NCBI RefSeq assembly: GCF_020536995.1
Contig: NW_026273357.1
Coordinates: 112,001-176,000, forward strand
Source: Dreissena polymorpha
Lineage: Eukaryota; Mollusca; Bivalvia; Myida; Dreissenidae
Length of the DNA stretch: 64,000 bases
Direction: 5' to 3'
A program made the position numbers and the translations under genes. Below, in pieces: positions 12,421 to 25,169 of this stretch. Each line of letters starts with the position of its first letter. Within the stretch, counting starts at the first letter, position 1. The notes beneath the pieces were generated by a model. It ran no database searches. It had not been told where the DNA came from and was given only the letters and a program-made list of their open reading frames with translations.

Positions 12421-14300
12421 CGTTCTCTCCAGTAAACGAACCTCGAATGACACTATACCCGCCAAAACTCACAAAAATCCCGTGCAATAGTAAACACGCA
12501 TGTTTATTGAACTGTGACGAAAAGAATAGCAATTCTCTACAAACGCGTGTTATTCAAATAATGTTTATTTTGTTTTCCAAATACACTTGTACGAAAAACA
12601 ATTAAAACATTCACACTACTTATGGCAAATATGTAAGCTAGGTAGACACTATATTGCTAAACATTATCGCTGCTAAGTAAATTTTGACAGAATTTGAGAA
12701 AACTTCTCCAAGCTTATTCTATGTCGCTCTTCTTACAATAAGAAGTGCTTCTGCTAAAGTGTTAACATGTAAAATTGAAACTGCTATATAAAAAAAGATA
12801 AAATTACCAACAGTATATAATGTATTAGTATACAATAATGAGATTGAAAAAATATTAGTTATAATACATAACTGAACACAAATGTATAGGTATCAACGTA
12901 GTCAAAAGAGATTGAAGTGGTATGATTTGGAATAAGGGAAATTGCGATAAGACAACAGAAGTTGCAGGATGGGGTATCGTAGCAGATCATGGTTTGTTCA
13001 TGGGGTTGGCAAACTTTCTCGGATGAAAGCCTTAACATGCTTGAATATACATGAACTTGCATCGTATGGCCCGTCTTTAACACCGACGAGGATAGGGGCA
13101 AGGTTATGGTTTGGACACTGGATCTTTTGTCAAAAACGACATCTCTTGTGTCGGTACAAAAAAGGCAATTGGAGAAAAATTAATATGTTTATTTAAATTA
13201 CTACAATGACACTATGGACTTTGCACTGTTTTCTACGTACAAATGTTCATTTAAGCTGCTTAAATGCATTCGCAAACGTGCATGATTAATATTAGCCATC
13301 CGCGCATTATCGTAGTAATGCATAGGAGTTATTTGTGTTTATCCTGCCTCTGTTGCAAACATTGACCAAATAAAAAATGGTCGAATAAATTTTCCTATCT
13401 CCGGTCAACAGGAAGTAGTGTATTCCTACGCACGCTGTTACGATTAACATGTTCTAATATTTGACCTTTGAAATTTATTGGGACGCATCATGAATGTTAT
13501 CGTTATATTATATATCATCCTTTTTCTTCTTCTTTAAAATATATTTCCAAACCAGCTTTCCGTATTTATCATTTTAATTTACTTGATTACGCAATTTATG
13601 ACGTATCTAGTGTGACGTCATTTCTCAGACGAAACATGTATACTATCTAATGTCTCTCAGGATTTTATGGACAACAATTTTGACATGGTGGTTTTAACAG
13701 TATTTTTTTTAAATATTTTTAAAGCAACGAACGAATCATAAACGTATTTCGGATTGTGTGTTTGTCAATCATAATTATTAACTTCGATAGGAATACAATA
13801 TTTCGCTACGGCAGGATTACGATTTCGTAAATCGGATTTTGGGTCAGAGTGATTAGCATTCTATACAAACGCTATCAAAAAATAGTGTGGTTTAAAATAC
13901 ATGGAATGGAAAAACAGAAAATGAATTTCGACAAAGGGATGGAAGAACAGAAAATGGATGTGTTTATCGTTGTAAATTTATTGTTATAAGCAATGGATTA
14001 AAGTTGTCATTAAGGTAAATAACATTTAGTTTTTGTTTTGCTGCTGCATTTTTTTACCAAGAAAAATAGCACAACTCGATCGTTTTTTATTTCTTCTCAT
14101 ATTTTCAATAGGAAAGTATTGAAAGGAACAGTTTAAAGTGGAACTATTTTACGTGACACAATCGGTAGCTATTCGATCGTCTGGAATGTTGTGTATATTT
14201 AGGAGGCTCGACAAGAATAATTATATTGTTATGTCAATTTATCATTTGTCTTTGATAAAATGTGTCAACGGCACAAAGCAGTATAAATATAATAAATGTT
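12421..14300. other. No gene seen
   Basis: The part next to 12420 may be 5' leader of the DIRS-like fossil. The rest is AT-rich with short frames (for example 12969-13196 plus and 12859-13101 minus) that overlap on opposite strands and show no domain. Confidence 0.5.
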
Positions 14301-14422
14301 TGGTGCCGAGATGGAGAAAGTTTATCAGGTTCGGTTCGAAAAAGAAAAATAGGGCTCGCTAACGCTCGCCCTATTTTCTTGTCCTAAGCCACACCGGATA
14401 AACTTTCTCCATCTCGGCACCA
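14301..14422. repeat. Nested inverted repeat (122-bp hairpin)
   Basis: The outer arms are exact over 26 bp: TGGTGCCGAGATGGAGAAAG... at 14301-14326 pairs with its reverse complement at 14397-14422. An inner pair, AAAATAGGGC (14346-14355) with GCCCTATTTT (14368-14377), forms a second stem, and the sequence between the two stems pairs only partly. Both strands therefore carry the same coding-like peptide LVPRWRKFIR in short open frames, which is a by-product of the palindrome. It may be a foldback element or the remains of a head-to-head duplication. Confidence 0.85.
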
Positions 14423-15599
14423 ACCATGTATTCTCTATATCTTTGTCATTCGTTTCGTACTCTTTCAAATGCCTTCGAAATATCGCAGAATATGCCGCTG
14501 ACCTCTTTGCTTTAATGAAAGGCTTTGCAAAAGGAGTGATATTTTGAGGCAAATTGGTTAAAAGTGGCATATTTTGGTATGAAACCTGATTGAACTTTGG
14601 CTACTTACTTACTACTTACAGGATACAGATTAATGACACTTAAATTAGATGATCGCGATAACAACAAAATAGCATACTAATAAACACATTATGGATTTTG
14701 CTTTTTACGAAGCTTTTTGATCATTCTGAATCGGCGTGTTCACAGAAGTGACCCTGAATGCCATCTGGTACCTTAGTCTACATACCGTTTCATGAAAAAC
14801 AATTCATTTGAATATTTTTTAGGAGATATTTTTTTATTCTTTGAAAATAAATCGTTAACAAGCAGGGGCGAAAAATAAGTATAAATATAAGTCTGTATAT
14901 GATCTTATTTTCATGTCCACCTCTTTATCTATCGATTTTTGTCTTAATATTTGAATTGCTCCGTTGATTAGGCGGCGTCTTTGATGGTTAAATTTCAACG
15001 ACTTCCACAAGCTACATAAAGAATACATGTGCGCTGTCGAGCCATCGTAGATAACATTTAGGCTCTCATCGAACTCGTAGAAATGTGAGGTCGGTTATCG
15101 TTTGACCGAACGGTCAATTCGATTTTAACTTGAATACAAATACACCAGCTTACGATGATACTCCGCATTGATATAATAAAGAGTTACGAATTTATCAAAT
15201 AACAACACGAATTTGTCAGTTTGCTCACACAATACACAAATAGTATGTTTATGTTTGAATGTTTATTTCAATTGCGTACGATGATCTTGGTCATGGCTTG
15301 CAAACTGATCTTCCTCTTACGGTATATACCCAACGATTGGTTCCGCGCATTAGAGTTACCGAATACCTAAAACCGAGAACCGTATTTTATTTTTTACATT
15401 TTCGCAGTATATAATGAGAAATATCGAATAACGAATAGCAAAATTTAGCTTTTCAATGAGCAGTGGCAGGTGACAACCGGTTGATTCATGGAATTGCTTG
15501 AACGGGGAAGTCATATGTCATCAAGCGGATAAGTAACATTATAAAAAGACCCCAAACACTGTTTGTTATACATGTAGCTACTACAGATAGTGCATGCGT
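14423..15599. other. No gene seen
   Basis: AT-rich sequence with no supported coding region, RNA gene or repeat ends. Confidence 0.5.
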
Positions 15600-16150
15600 T
15601 TCATATACGGATACCATGGCCATTAAACAGTGTTCCGGCTATGACGACGGACGATATAATATAACTGAAATTGAAGGTATTATAAATAGCAATAAACATT
15701 ACATTGGCTGTAAAAGCAGAATCAACACAAATGATGTCCTAATCATTGACGAATGTTCCATACCGAGAAAAAAAAATTGAATTTCTTAAGTCAACATGTC
15801 GGCTAAAGAACTCGAATTTACCATTTGAAGGCATTCAAATCATTCTAACGGGTTATTACCGGCAACTTCACCCAGTATCAAACCCTCATTTCAGCGACAA
15901 CGGTGAGTTTTTTTTATGCCCATTATTTGATGACGTGATTACACACTGGTTGGAGCAACTTTAAGTTTTAGAGGCAATGCGAAATCAGGCTGATTGACGC
16001 TAAATCAAAATGTTCCATTGATCCCCCAAGCATTGAATGTGTAGAATTTATTAAAAGTCTTGCCCGTCACTTACTTAGTCCGGATTCTTCAACTTAACTG
16101 TTTTTCAGAAACGAACAAGTCGACGATTATAACCTTAACAAAACGATTGA
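15600..16150 (+). pseudogene. Decayed PIF1-type helicase fragment
   Basis: Plus-strand fragments resemble the middle of a PIF1-family DNA helicase: DGRYNITEIEGII near 15643, the Walker B-like VLIIDECS near 15736, NLPFEGIQIILTG near 15811 with YRQLHPV following (family motif GDFRQLPPV), NPHFSDNGEFF and PLFDDVITH to about 15950, and RNEQVDDYNL near 16108. The Walker A loop and the C-terminal helicase motifs are not visible and the frame is interrupted more than once, so it is a dead fragment. Such helicases are multicopy in molluscs and also occur in Helitrons. I saw no Rep domain or Helitron terminus, so the source is undecided. Confidence 0.7.
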
Positions 16151-17216
16151 GTGTCTAGGCCAGTTGTTGAATTAATGACCGCAGGCATTCGTAAATGGAA
16201 CTTTTTATCGAACTTTATAATTCTTAAAAATAAGTGTTATAAATTGAGGCAAATGCGTGATAAGCTTGTGAATGGACTGAAATAGGAGGTATCCACAATG
16301 ATATTTGTCTACATTGTGGAAATCAACTATAATGGTATAATTTAGCCCAGCCAACTTGGAGTAGCACTGGGATGGGCATGTACCACAGATGGACATTGTG
16401 AACAGCATACACAGTGTTCGTTTGAAGCGATCCTACGTAGTTCAATACTTTATTCAACGTGACAATTCTACAAAGCCATTTCTGTCAGATTACAGCAGTT
16501 GCCGAATTACTTCTTGGTATATATTCAGTCAAATACTAAAATGTTTTTGTAGCTTAAATTTTCCGTAATTATATAAAAAAAACACTTACTCTTAGCTTAT
16601 ATCGAATGACTTTTTGCACATGATAAAATGCCAGATGTTGACTTTTTTTTTTGTCGGTTCGCTAGTCATTGTGCAGGGATTCTTTCCGACATTGCCTTTT
16701 GGGATACAGTAGTTTTTCCAAGGATTATTCATTTTACTGAAGCGCATTTGGATTTGGATTTTCACCATTCAATGTAGACCTTTTTGGCTGAAGATGCTTT
16801 CAAATGCATCAAAGCTTACAAGGCCTGGTGTGATATGCACTGTCGACTCTCTGATAACATCATCTGACACGGCTCAACAAATCCAATTACACATGATTGA
16901 TACTCCTCATACCATTGTATGTAACATAAGTTTAAACATTTCATCACATATGTAATTGGTTTGACAAGAATCATTTGTGTCATGTGAAGCTAACTGCACA
17001 GACAGCAGTCAATACACATCTGCCACCGCACTGTGTGTCCATTTATTATTGTGAAATTTTTGGAGACTTGTCGGATATTACACTTTTAAATATATTGTTC
17101 CTGATTTTCTTCATAACGTGTGAAAATTTTTTTTAGAAAAACAATGTTATTTAACGTTCAAGGACTTACAGTCTTAAAGGTGTTATTTTAATGTCCAGTA
17201 ATAATTTTCATAAATG
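16151..17216. other. No gene seen
   Basis: AT-rich sequence. A short frame near 16770-16860 (AEDAFKCIKAYKAWCDMHC) looks coding-like but I could not assign it to a family. It could be debris of the same transposon that supplied the helicase fragment. Confidence 0.45.
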
Positions 17217-17430
17217 TTATAGCTCGCAGTGGTGTAGTGTATATGGTGTCCGCCTAGCGATCGGGATGTCATGGGTTCGATTTCCACTGTGGGAGCGCGT
17301 TTTAGAATTCCCCCATAGACACCAAGTACTGGTTCCCGTCCCAGGAATCGAGAGCCGCTACTTGTCTAAACTGTTTGCAATGGTTACACACCCTTCAAAA
17401 TTCCCTTGAAGGATTGGGTAAGATGTATGT
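17217..17430 (+). mobile_element. tRNA-derived SINE
   Basis: The head at 17222-17300 is tRNA-like: a box A-like CAGTGGTGTAGTG, the words GTCCGCCTAGCGATCGGGAT, and box B GGGTTCGATTTCC near 17273-17285. It is followed by a SINE-type body (CACCAAGTACTGGTTCCCGT near 17320) that resembles bivalve SINEs I know with a CAAGTACTGGTT motif. The 3' end is placed near 17430 without a clear tail. The 72-residue open frame over it (17191-17409) is not a gene. Confidence 0.7.
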
Positions 17431-18771
17431 AGTACTGTTTAATGCTTGTATATGACTAACTGGAAATGAACACACTGTTTCCATTTCTAAAGACCAAGTT
17501 GCTTGTTGAAATGATTAAGTGTTATAAATATTCTGGAAAACGCCATCGTTCTTAAGATTGAAAAAAAAATCAATTTCACAGTTGCAACAAGTTACTGTAA
17601 CAAAAGATTTTAAGTATTCAACAATTTTGTAATTTTTATCACAGTTTGGGAACATCTTGTGGCTGAAGTTGTAAACTAGAAGTAGGGGAGACAAATGTGA
17701 TGAGTAGTGGTGACCTTGTAAAGCGTTTGACCTCCCTGTAGGTTAATGGATTTCAGCTATGTTCGGAACTTGTCAATAATATGTTGCTGCCTGTTGTGTA
17801 CGCGGGTCACAACAACTGTTATACATATTTTGCTGAGTGTTGAAGATAAGTGCACATTATACATATATTATATGAATTAAGGACGGTTAATTTAATTGAA
17901 TAAGGCAATAACAATTGTAATTATAACAACAGGTTCATATCTTTGTACTGTATTATTTAGAAATACAATTTCGTTTTTAAAGGCGTATTTCCATGCGTCC
18001 TCCCTACAACAAACAGGTTAGTGTGATTTTTTATTTATATTTAATATGCATTTATACTGACACAATATTAAGAAATTCAATACTTGAATACAACCTAATA
18101 GTTGAAATAGGACCATAGGACCAGCAACATTAAAACGAAGGTCGTATACCTTTTTTTCAAATTAAATTTGATATGTCTTGACCACTGACAAATAATAAAC
18201 TGATTTGTTACAATCATTCTGCTGTACTTATACATCGCTATGATCATTTAGTAGTGTTATTAAAAGTAATAACTTGACTTATGAAATAATCAGAATAAAA
18301 ACATTACTGAAAACAAAACAATGGCATTGTATAGTTATTGTAAAGAGACGCTTTGGTTTCAACAGTTTTTATTACAATGAAAATATAAGCATGACTTGTG
18401 ATTTACATTCATAAATAATGCATAAGAAAACAAGTTATTGAAAACTTATCTGAATTTTTTCTACATACATGTTATTAGAGCGTTTAAGAAGTTTGCACAT
18501 GTAACCAGTTAAGGCAATTGATAAAGCGTTTGAACATTGAAGTGTGAGCAAAGCGAAGGGTTTTGTTAGATGTTAGATATATGAAAGATAGAGCATGAGG
18601 AGAGTTTAGACTAATTGAAGACGAGGAACAATAACGGAAGGACACTCGGCATCAAATATTGTGGGCTGTTACCAGTTTATTTATATGAGAAGCGTTTTGA
18701 CAACACGATATATCGTTGGACCTTAAGAATTATTGTTTTGTTTTGCTCAGTGTTTAGGTATTCGCATTAAA
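17431..18771. other. No gene seen
   Basis: AT-rich sequence. A weak tRNA-like word set near 17700-17760 is not strong enough to call. Confidence 0.5.
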
Positions 18772-18885
18772 GGTGACTCCACTACGAACCAACTTACTTA
18801 TATTTACAATGACATCTGCAAAGCAATGGCCACTGGTAAGGTGTAACTAGCAGTCTTTTGCGACATTTCCAAAGCATTTGACCGA
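18772..18885 (+). mobile_element. LINE reverse-transcriptase fragment (plus strand)
   Basis: The plus strand reads GDSTTNQLTYIYNDICKAM, then after one stop LAVFCDISKAFDR. This is the conserved start of a Jockey/L2-type LINE RT (usual form AVFCDISKAFDRVWH). Similarity stops exactly where the next fragment begins on the opposite strand at 18886. Confidence 0.75.
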
Positions 18886-19510
18886 TTTGGTTGGATAGTT
18901 GCAATTGTGTTCGGTATTGTTTCAGCGGCAGCTTTAATAATAGTTTCAGATATTATGTCAGCAACATTCTCGAGGTTATTACATCTGACCAATCTACTAG
19001 CTTTATTTTGTCTCTAAATGCAGTGTAGTTACCTTTATCGTAAAGCCAAATGCGACGTCTGAACGAGATAGGATGCGGTTGTCAAATTTTAGGACAGCAA
19101 CAACAGGGCAGTGGACGCGTATACGTCCATGAATGAATGGGTCTGCTACAAAGCTGGAGATTATGTGTGATGTATGTTTCACCAATATTAGATCGATAAG
19201 TGAGCTGGAATTTTCAGTGTAATGAGTATCGGACAAGATCAGCTGTTTTGCGTTATATAATTGGATATGTCGACTCTTTTTATTAGATTCATTGTCTTTA
19301 ATATTGATGTTGAAATCACCAGTTACTAGCACGTTATCATATGATGCAGTAAAAGCGACTTCGCAGGTGTACTACGTCTCTGGCTTCGATCGATTTCGTC
19401 GAAATACTGATGTTTGCGCCTATGGCGGAGAAAATCTTCCTGACGGTTGTGTTGGTGTTTTCACCTAGGGTCTCTGGAACACCCGATAAGCGCAGTCAGT
19501 TGCGGTGGTT
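18886..19510 (-). mobile_element. LINE endonuclease fragment with possible ORF1 remnant (minus strand)
   Basis: Minus-strand frames carry the late part of an apurinic-type endonuclease: LVTGDFNINIKDNESN, HYTENSSSLIDLILV, FVADPFIHG and HCPVVAVLKFDNRI (19332-19003), then NLENVADIISETIIKAAAE and IPNTIATIQPN (about 18970-18886). To the right (about 19360-19500) is a stretch RLSGVPETLGENTNTTVRK resembling the LINE ORF1 region with a GVPE motif, so the early endonuclease seems to have been lost by internal deletion. It is probably the same kind of element as the adjoining RT fragment, but in the opposite orientation. Confidence 0.75.
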
Positions 19511-22500
19511 GTACTTGCTTTCGAGCATCAGATGATCATTTGCTGATTAAATGGAAATAAAACTTGAGCTACTACGATTTTTGTTAAATTGCTATAGTGC
19601 GGTACGTATACTTTAATGCGGCTTCTGTTGGTGATTATTTTTTCTCGTGACAGATATGTTGTTTGGGGTTGTGTTGCGTCATTTTTTATTACAATTGACC
19701 AGTCGCCAGGTGGCAATCAAATAAAACTATCGGCCAATCAGATTGCGAGTTTTCACACACCCCTCAGCAACGCTTATCTGTGCGCCATTTTGTCCGACAA
19801 AAAAGCGTGTCGTACATATGGGAAAGACGCAATTTGTAAGAGTTTACACAGAATTTATATCAAATGCCTGATCATTACTGTTTAATCATTATTCAAAATT
19901 GTAGGTGCTATACATACTTTATAAAAGGTCATTATTTTACCTTTATTTCTTGAACATATGAACGAGTAATGAGAAAACAAACACAATAAATAGTTTGACC
20001 ACAACAGTTGAGTGTTCTATAGAACGTGTTAAACCGTTTGATGCACGATATTATTAAGCAGTTTGGGCAAAATAATAATCAACACATGTGATTATTAATA
20101 ATCTCAGCGTAATTGTCGATAATTGATAAATTACAGTCTGTTGCGCGGATCTCAGAATGATGGAACATTAAGGCATTGTTAGGTACTGTTCACAAGAAAA
20201 GAAAACTATTTTATTACTTGAATAATTTCCAATTAAATATTTATTTTCTGTGGATCATAAACTAGGGAAATCATTATAAATTGTAACCGTAAATATCGTT
20301 TGAACTAAAGAAAAAACAACAAAAATGTGATTTCAACGCGGCTTAGCCAGCTTTAGCGACTTCAAGTGTAAAATGTACGGCTTATAATACAACAACAACA
20401 ACATTTCTAATACAACATATATTGATACGGGGGAAAATGTGAACATCGCAATGAACATATAAGGTCCATCTTGTTATTAATAAACAAATGCCAAAAATGC
20501 TTAATATATTTCCATTCGAATGTTCGTGAACAGCACCGTAATACCAACATTTCATTAGTAAAATGTGACTGGTTCGCATTAAAAATACATGAAATAAAAT
20601 GCATATCAGACTATATGTTAATGCAACCACGAAATTAGGCCTATATTTGATTATGGTTACAGTCAAAATCTTAATAAAAGAATCGGTGTCTTTTTTTTTA
20701 AATAACGCAATAAAACAAAGATCTAAAAAAAATAAAAACAAAAAACCCATGATGATATAGATGTGTCAATTGCATTTAATAAAACAATTTTCAAAAAAAT
20801 AATTATATATGAATCGCCACCGGATTCACTGTAAGGCTGTTTAATACAAGTTCAAAATCAGTTTGAAATAAATGTTCATTTTTACAACGGATTGTTATTC
20901 ATCTTCCTATAATATGTATATAAAACGTTTCTGATAGTCAGTCTGTCGTTTACTCATTTATTTTGATTACGCCATTTCTCTCTAAAGCATTTATGATTTG
21001 TATTAAAAAAGTTTTACAAAGCTGTTTCGTTTTGTGTGCGGCTTTAACAATTTATTTTGTAGAAAATAGCATGATACATCGTTACAAATATAGTATTTCA
21101 CTCGGCTTATCCGCTATAATTGCGATCTGCTTGTCGGAGTTTTCTAATCACTACACCACGTGACTATGTGGGCGGAGCGATCGATAATTGGGCGACTGGT
21201 CAATTGTGGCTTTAGCCAAATCTTTACTTCACATCACTTCGAAGAAAGATTAGAAATAGTGCATAGTGGTACATCGAAACTGTTTGAGTTTGCTGGAAAA
21301 TACTGATGCTGATCTCAGTCTTAATCATTTCATATTTATAGTTATTGTTCTGTTATAAAAGTAGTCAATTAAAACAATTATTTCTTTCCTGGTAGAGTTT
21401 CTAGTGTTTCATTGAATGCTATATTGAATATGATGACATAAACGTGTTGCTTATAATAATATTTTAAGTTTCCAAACAATAGACAGTTCGAAGCAAATAC
21501 ATGTGGCCTACATCTCACTATGGTACTACATGAATTCTTACAACCGAATACAAGCACTTTGTCAACTTTCCAATCCACGAGCATCGGGGCATTATGAATG
21601 GCAATACATATACTAATTCCACGCTTTTCCAGTACACTAATTAGAGTTATTCTACTTGTAGTTCAAAGACGTTTTTGCACGTAAAAATATCGACATAAAT
21701 TTCCCCTTTAACTGTCTCAATCGGAGGCACACCAACAATGTATATTTTATTATTTTCGATGTTACACTTTTTGCGTGCTTATCACATAGAAATCGTGCAA
21801 AAGAAATAACTGGTTCTACTGTATTGTATTCCCCAATATCCAAACTTGAATTCAGCCAAAATAATATGTCAACAAAATGATCTCATATGTTAATATATTA
21901 TATTACATTTTTCTTAAATCCACACACATGTAAGAACGAATAAATCAGAAGTGGCTGCATCATAAAATATTGTTGCGTTCTCCGTCATTGCTTTATCTGT
22001 TATAATATAGGTTTTCGTGTTTAGTATTCTGTAAGAGATACAGACATTTATAATATGTAGATTTTTTAACAGGGATATCGGATATCTTTGTGGTAAGATA
22101 TTCGTTGAAACAAGTCACGGCTAGATAAACGATGTAACGGTTTCGGCCAATCAATATGTGGTGTTAATAAACGGAGTGTGTGCCGTTATCTATTCTAATG
22201 AAAAGAAAAGTGAAAGAATACGTGAATATTAAAATTCTGTGTAATGTACAATAAGTCATATACAATAAGTCCCAGATTTTTTTAATGTATCGCCTTTATT
22301 TTGAAGAAAATTTGCATTTTGAAAGAAAAGAAAACAGGATAAAAATTACGTGGGTTTGGTTCCTAAAATATAAGTGCAGCTAAAAGCGTGTCAGGTCAGC
22401 AATTTGTTGATAGGCATCTGAGAAACACTTAGTCTTTTTGTTGGAAACGTGTTGTTTGTGATTTGCAGCTTTTCAGCAAATTCGACATAAACTGGATTAT

Positions 22501-22793
22501 TACATCAGTGTATTTACTATAAAGAATGTGTTTAAGTCCAAAATCGTGTTTCTATTGCAAGGTTGTAGCTTGCATTATGTCACCCTTTATATTTTAAGAC
22601 TCTAAATATTGCAGTTTGATAAATTAATGTTGTTAAAATTTAGGCCAAAGTAAATTATTGGTTCAGCTTTTTTACTTCAAATTTATGATTGGTGTGGTAC
22701 TGGTACCGACCTTGCATTTACATTTATTAAATATAAAAAATAACATAAGGCGAACATTTTCATTTTATTTCAACAGAAAATGTTTAGCATGTT
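19511..22793. other. No gene seen
   Basis: 3.3 kb of AT-rich sequence. Frames such as 20382-20750 minus and 19616-19885 plus have low-complexity, hydrophobic translations with no domain and overlap other frames. I see no RNA gene or element ends. Confidence 0.5.
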
Positions 22794-23275
22794 AAAGGGA
22801 CATTTTCATGTTTTGGTAAATTGACAAAATAAAAAAAAATGTTTCAGATTTACACATTTTCCTTGTTATTATGATATTTGCGAAGTAACAGAAATATTGA
22901 ACTTTTAATTTGTTCTAAAAATTCATTATCTGCATCTTCTGAAGACTTAAAAACCGCAATATTATAAAGCGTTACAAACACGAAACTGTTGAATAATTTG
23001 GAGAGTTCTGTTGTTATCAATTTAGTTTGTGATATTCAGAGGATTTCCCTATTTACAGTTTAAAATACAGCAATCTCTCTATATGCATGGATGGTCAAAG
23101 GGCATAAGTGTTTGACTTTTACCCCAAGTGTCAGTGGATCGAGTCCATTTGAGGATTTCTTTTTTCTTTAATTTGGTACTATTTTAATGGAGCAATTTAG
23201 TTTAAATGTTTACATGTATCAATGTAAAGCATTTATTGATAAATTTCATTACATACCAAAATCTGTGAAAAGGGA
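22794..23275 (+). mobile_element. ~480-bp inverted-repeat element with tRNA-like region (family B, copy 2)
   Basis: Collinear with 8726-9207 over the whole length: it begins AAAGGGACATTTTCATG, shares GGTAAATTGACAAAAT, TCTGTTGTTATC and AATGTAAAGCATTTA, and ends AAAATCTGTGAAAAGGGA. The tRNA-like part is more decayed (box B GGATCGAGTCC at 23136-23146; box A disrupted). The right terminal repeat is shortened, so this copy looks older than the first. Confidence 0.75.
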
Positions 23276-24314
23276 TAAACATATGATAAAGAGATTAAAT
23301 GTTGAATATGTTTTAGTGTACACTATAGACATGTGTCCATAGCTTTATATAAGAGACTAGCGGGTAAAATGTTATTTGTTGATAAAGTTTATTGAGTGAA
23401 ATCATTCCTGTTTGTTAGAAATCTTTTATATCAATACAAATATACAGTATAATACTATTAAAAAATAAAGATTTATTAGTATTACTTGTCTTATGTGTTG
23501 ATACTCTGAACGGTATTTCCATATTTAAGTACTGCTGCTAAGGATAATTTTACTGCCAAAAGATGTGAAAGAACAGCATAAATTAAAATAAATTAAAATA
23601 GTGTTCATATGTTATATGAATTTTCATAAAAATATATGAAATATATAATGTTATGTCATGTCGGATAGTATGTTAATCAGAATTAGGTGGATTGCATACT
23701 GATCTTCTTGCTCGTCTCTTATTGGAAGCACGACACGATTGTAAATCACGTCCATTTGGAATTTGTAAGGGTTATGTCCAATGATTGTTTTAAACATATT
23801 GTGCAACTGTCTTATTTTTTTTTCATTTTGTGAAAAATTTCCATTATTATCGACTCAAGTTCGTGTTACTTTTACGCAGTATTCATCTTAACATGTCAGC
23901 AATAATTTTATTACAAAAAGAGATAAGTATCGTTTGTTCTTTTAAACACAGAACATTGTAACCCTGTCACTGCTAGAAAAATCACATATTTATTAAATAT
24001 AAAGTAAAGGTACGATAAAGATTTGTATGTCAGATTTAAATACAGTTAGAATGTTAATAAAATTCTAATAAATAGAAAAAAGAACACGTTATAATAAATA
24101 TTAAAAAACATAGATAAATAAAGATAATAAAGCACACGCTTATGTTGCATGAAGTGTCTTTTTATATTACTTTACTACTCATAAAGTACATTGTTTTTGT
24201 ATATATATATATACTCGGTTACAGAATCTAAAAAGTAGAAATATCCGGTAAACATCAACTATGAAAACAGTTGCTAGATTCCTGAACCTTGAAGCAACCA
24301 TTTCTTTTCTGATC
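23276..24314 (-). other. 3' flank of the large gene, with candidate polyadenylation signal
   Basis: No coding region. On the minus strand an AATAAA hexamer lies at 23994-23989, about 320 nt past the stop codon at 24317-24315, and is the first canonical signal I noticed. That would give a short 3' UTR. The exact cleavage site cannot be read from the sequence. Confidence 0.35.
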
Positions 24315-25169
24315 TTAGTTGTACAGCTTTTCCGGAACACTTGCCCTGTTGGGGTCCACACTGGTAGTCGGCATGTCGTTGTCCGACGTAGTCAAGCGCT
24401 CAACCGGGTCTCTCCTCATCGGTTCCACTCGGAACTTGAAGTGCTGATTCTTCGCGGATTCGAACAACGTACCCGTAGTCCTGAAATGAACACTGCGAAT
24501 AAAATGTTTCATTTACAGCAGGATAAGCGGAGTTTTCCGTTAACATACCATGTTAACCACTTGTATAAGTACCACAAAACAATATATCATTTTAATTGGG
24601 TCATTTAACGATTATCTAAAACATGTTTAAGGCATTTACACGATGAACCGGTCTTATAATTAATAACTCCTTCAAAGAATTTCTTAAGCATGTTTGTTTA
24701 GATGATGACTTCTGTGTTGCTATAGAATGTGTTGTTGATTTTTTAACAAAGCATAGAAGCAGTCTAACAGAAAAAAAAACAGTTTATGTAGTAAAATAAA
24801 TGTATTAATGTGATTAATGTAAACATGGAATTAAGTGAAATATAAATCTCTAGTATATAAAAGAATCCTCTTGATATTGAACATACATAACGCCTGTCTA
24901 ACGATTATTTAAGCAGAAATAGATATACTAATAGCATTAAGTTAACTAAGATATAAATACAATTAACACATACATGTAAATCGCGATGTATTTTATTCAA
25001 AATGATAGCTAAACACACCTTGCGGCAACTAATTTGGATGCTTGCATGGCCTTGTAGATGTATAACCCGATCGCGATAGCTATCGCCACAACTGCCCCGG
25101 TCCCTAATGCCGCCCCGATGGCGATGACCATTATGTTATCATCCTTTTTCTCTTCTGCCACTTCACACC
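24315..25169 (-). CDS. Transmembrane and cytoplasmic exons 57-58
   Basis: Exon 25019-25169 reads GCEVAEEKKDDN, then about 25 hydrophobic residues starting IMVIAIGAALGTGAVVAIA, then a positively charged IYKAMQASK, which fits a type I membrane anchor. Exon 24315-24480 supplies a 54-residue tail rich in Arg, Ser, Thr and Pro (FRVEPMRRDPVERLTTSDN) ending PEKLYN and TAA. No known signalling motif was recognised. Acceptor and donor signals are good and the phases fit (1-2, 2-stop). Confidence 0.88.

Noticed and set aside
20382-20750. 122-residue hydrophobic minus-strand frame
   Set aside because: Low-complexity Phe/Ile/Leu-rich translation of AT-rich DNA with no family resemblance.
21100-21200. 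tRNA-like words on the minus strand (GTGGTGTAGTGATTAG)
   Set aside because: Only a box A-like word is present. No box B at the right distance and no SINE body.
24261-24608. 115-residue plus-strand frame
   Set aside because: It is antisense to the terminal coding exon 24315-24480 and has no features of its own.
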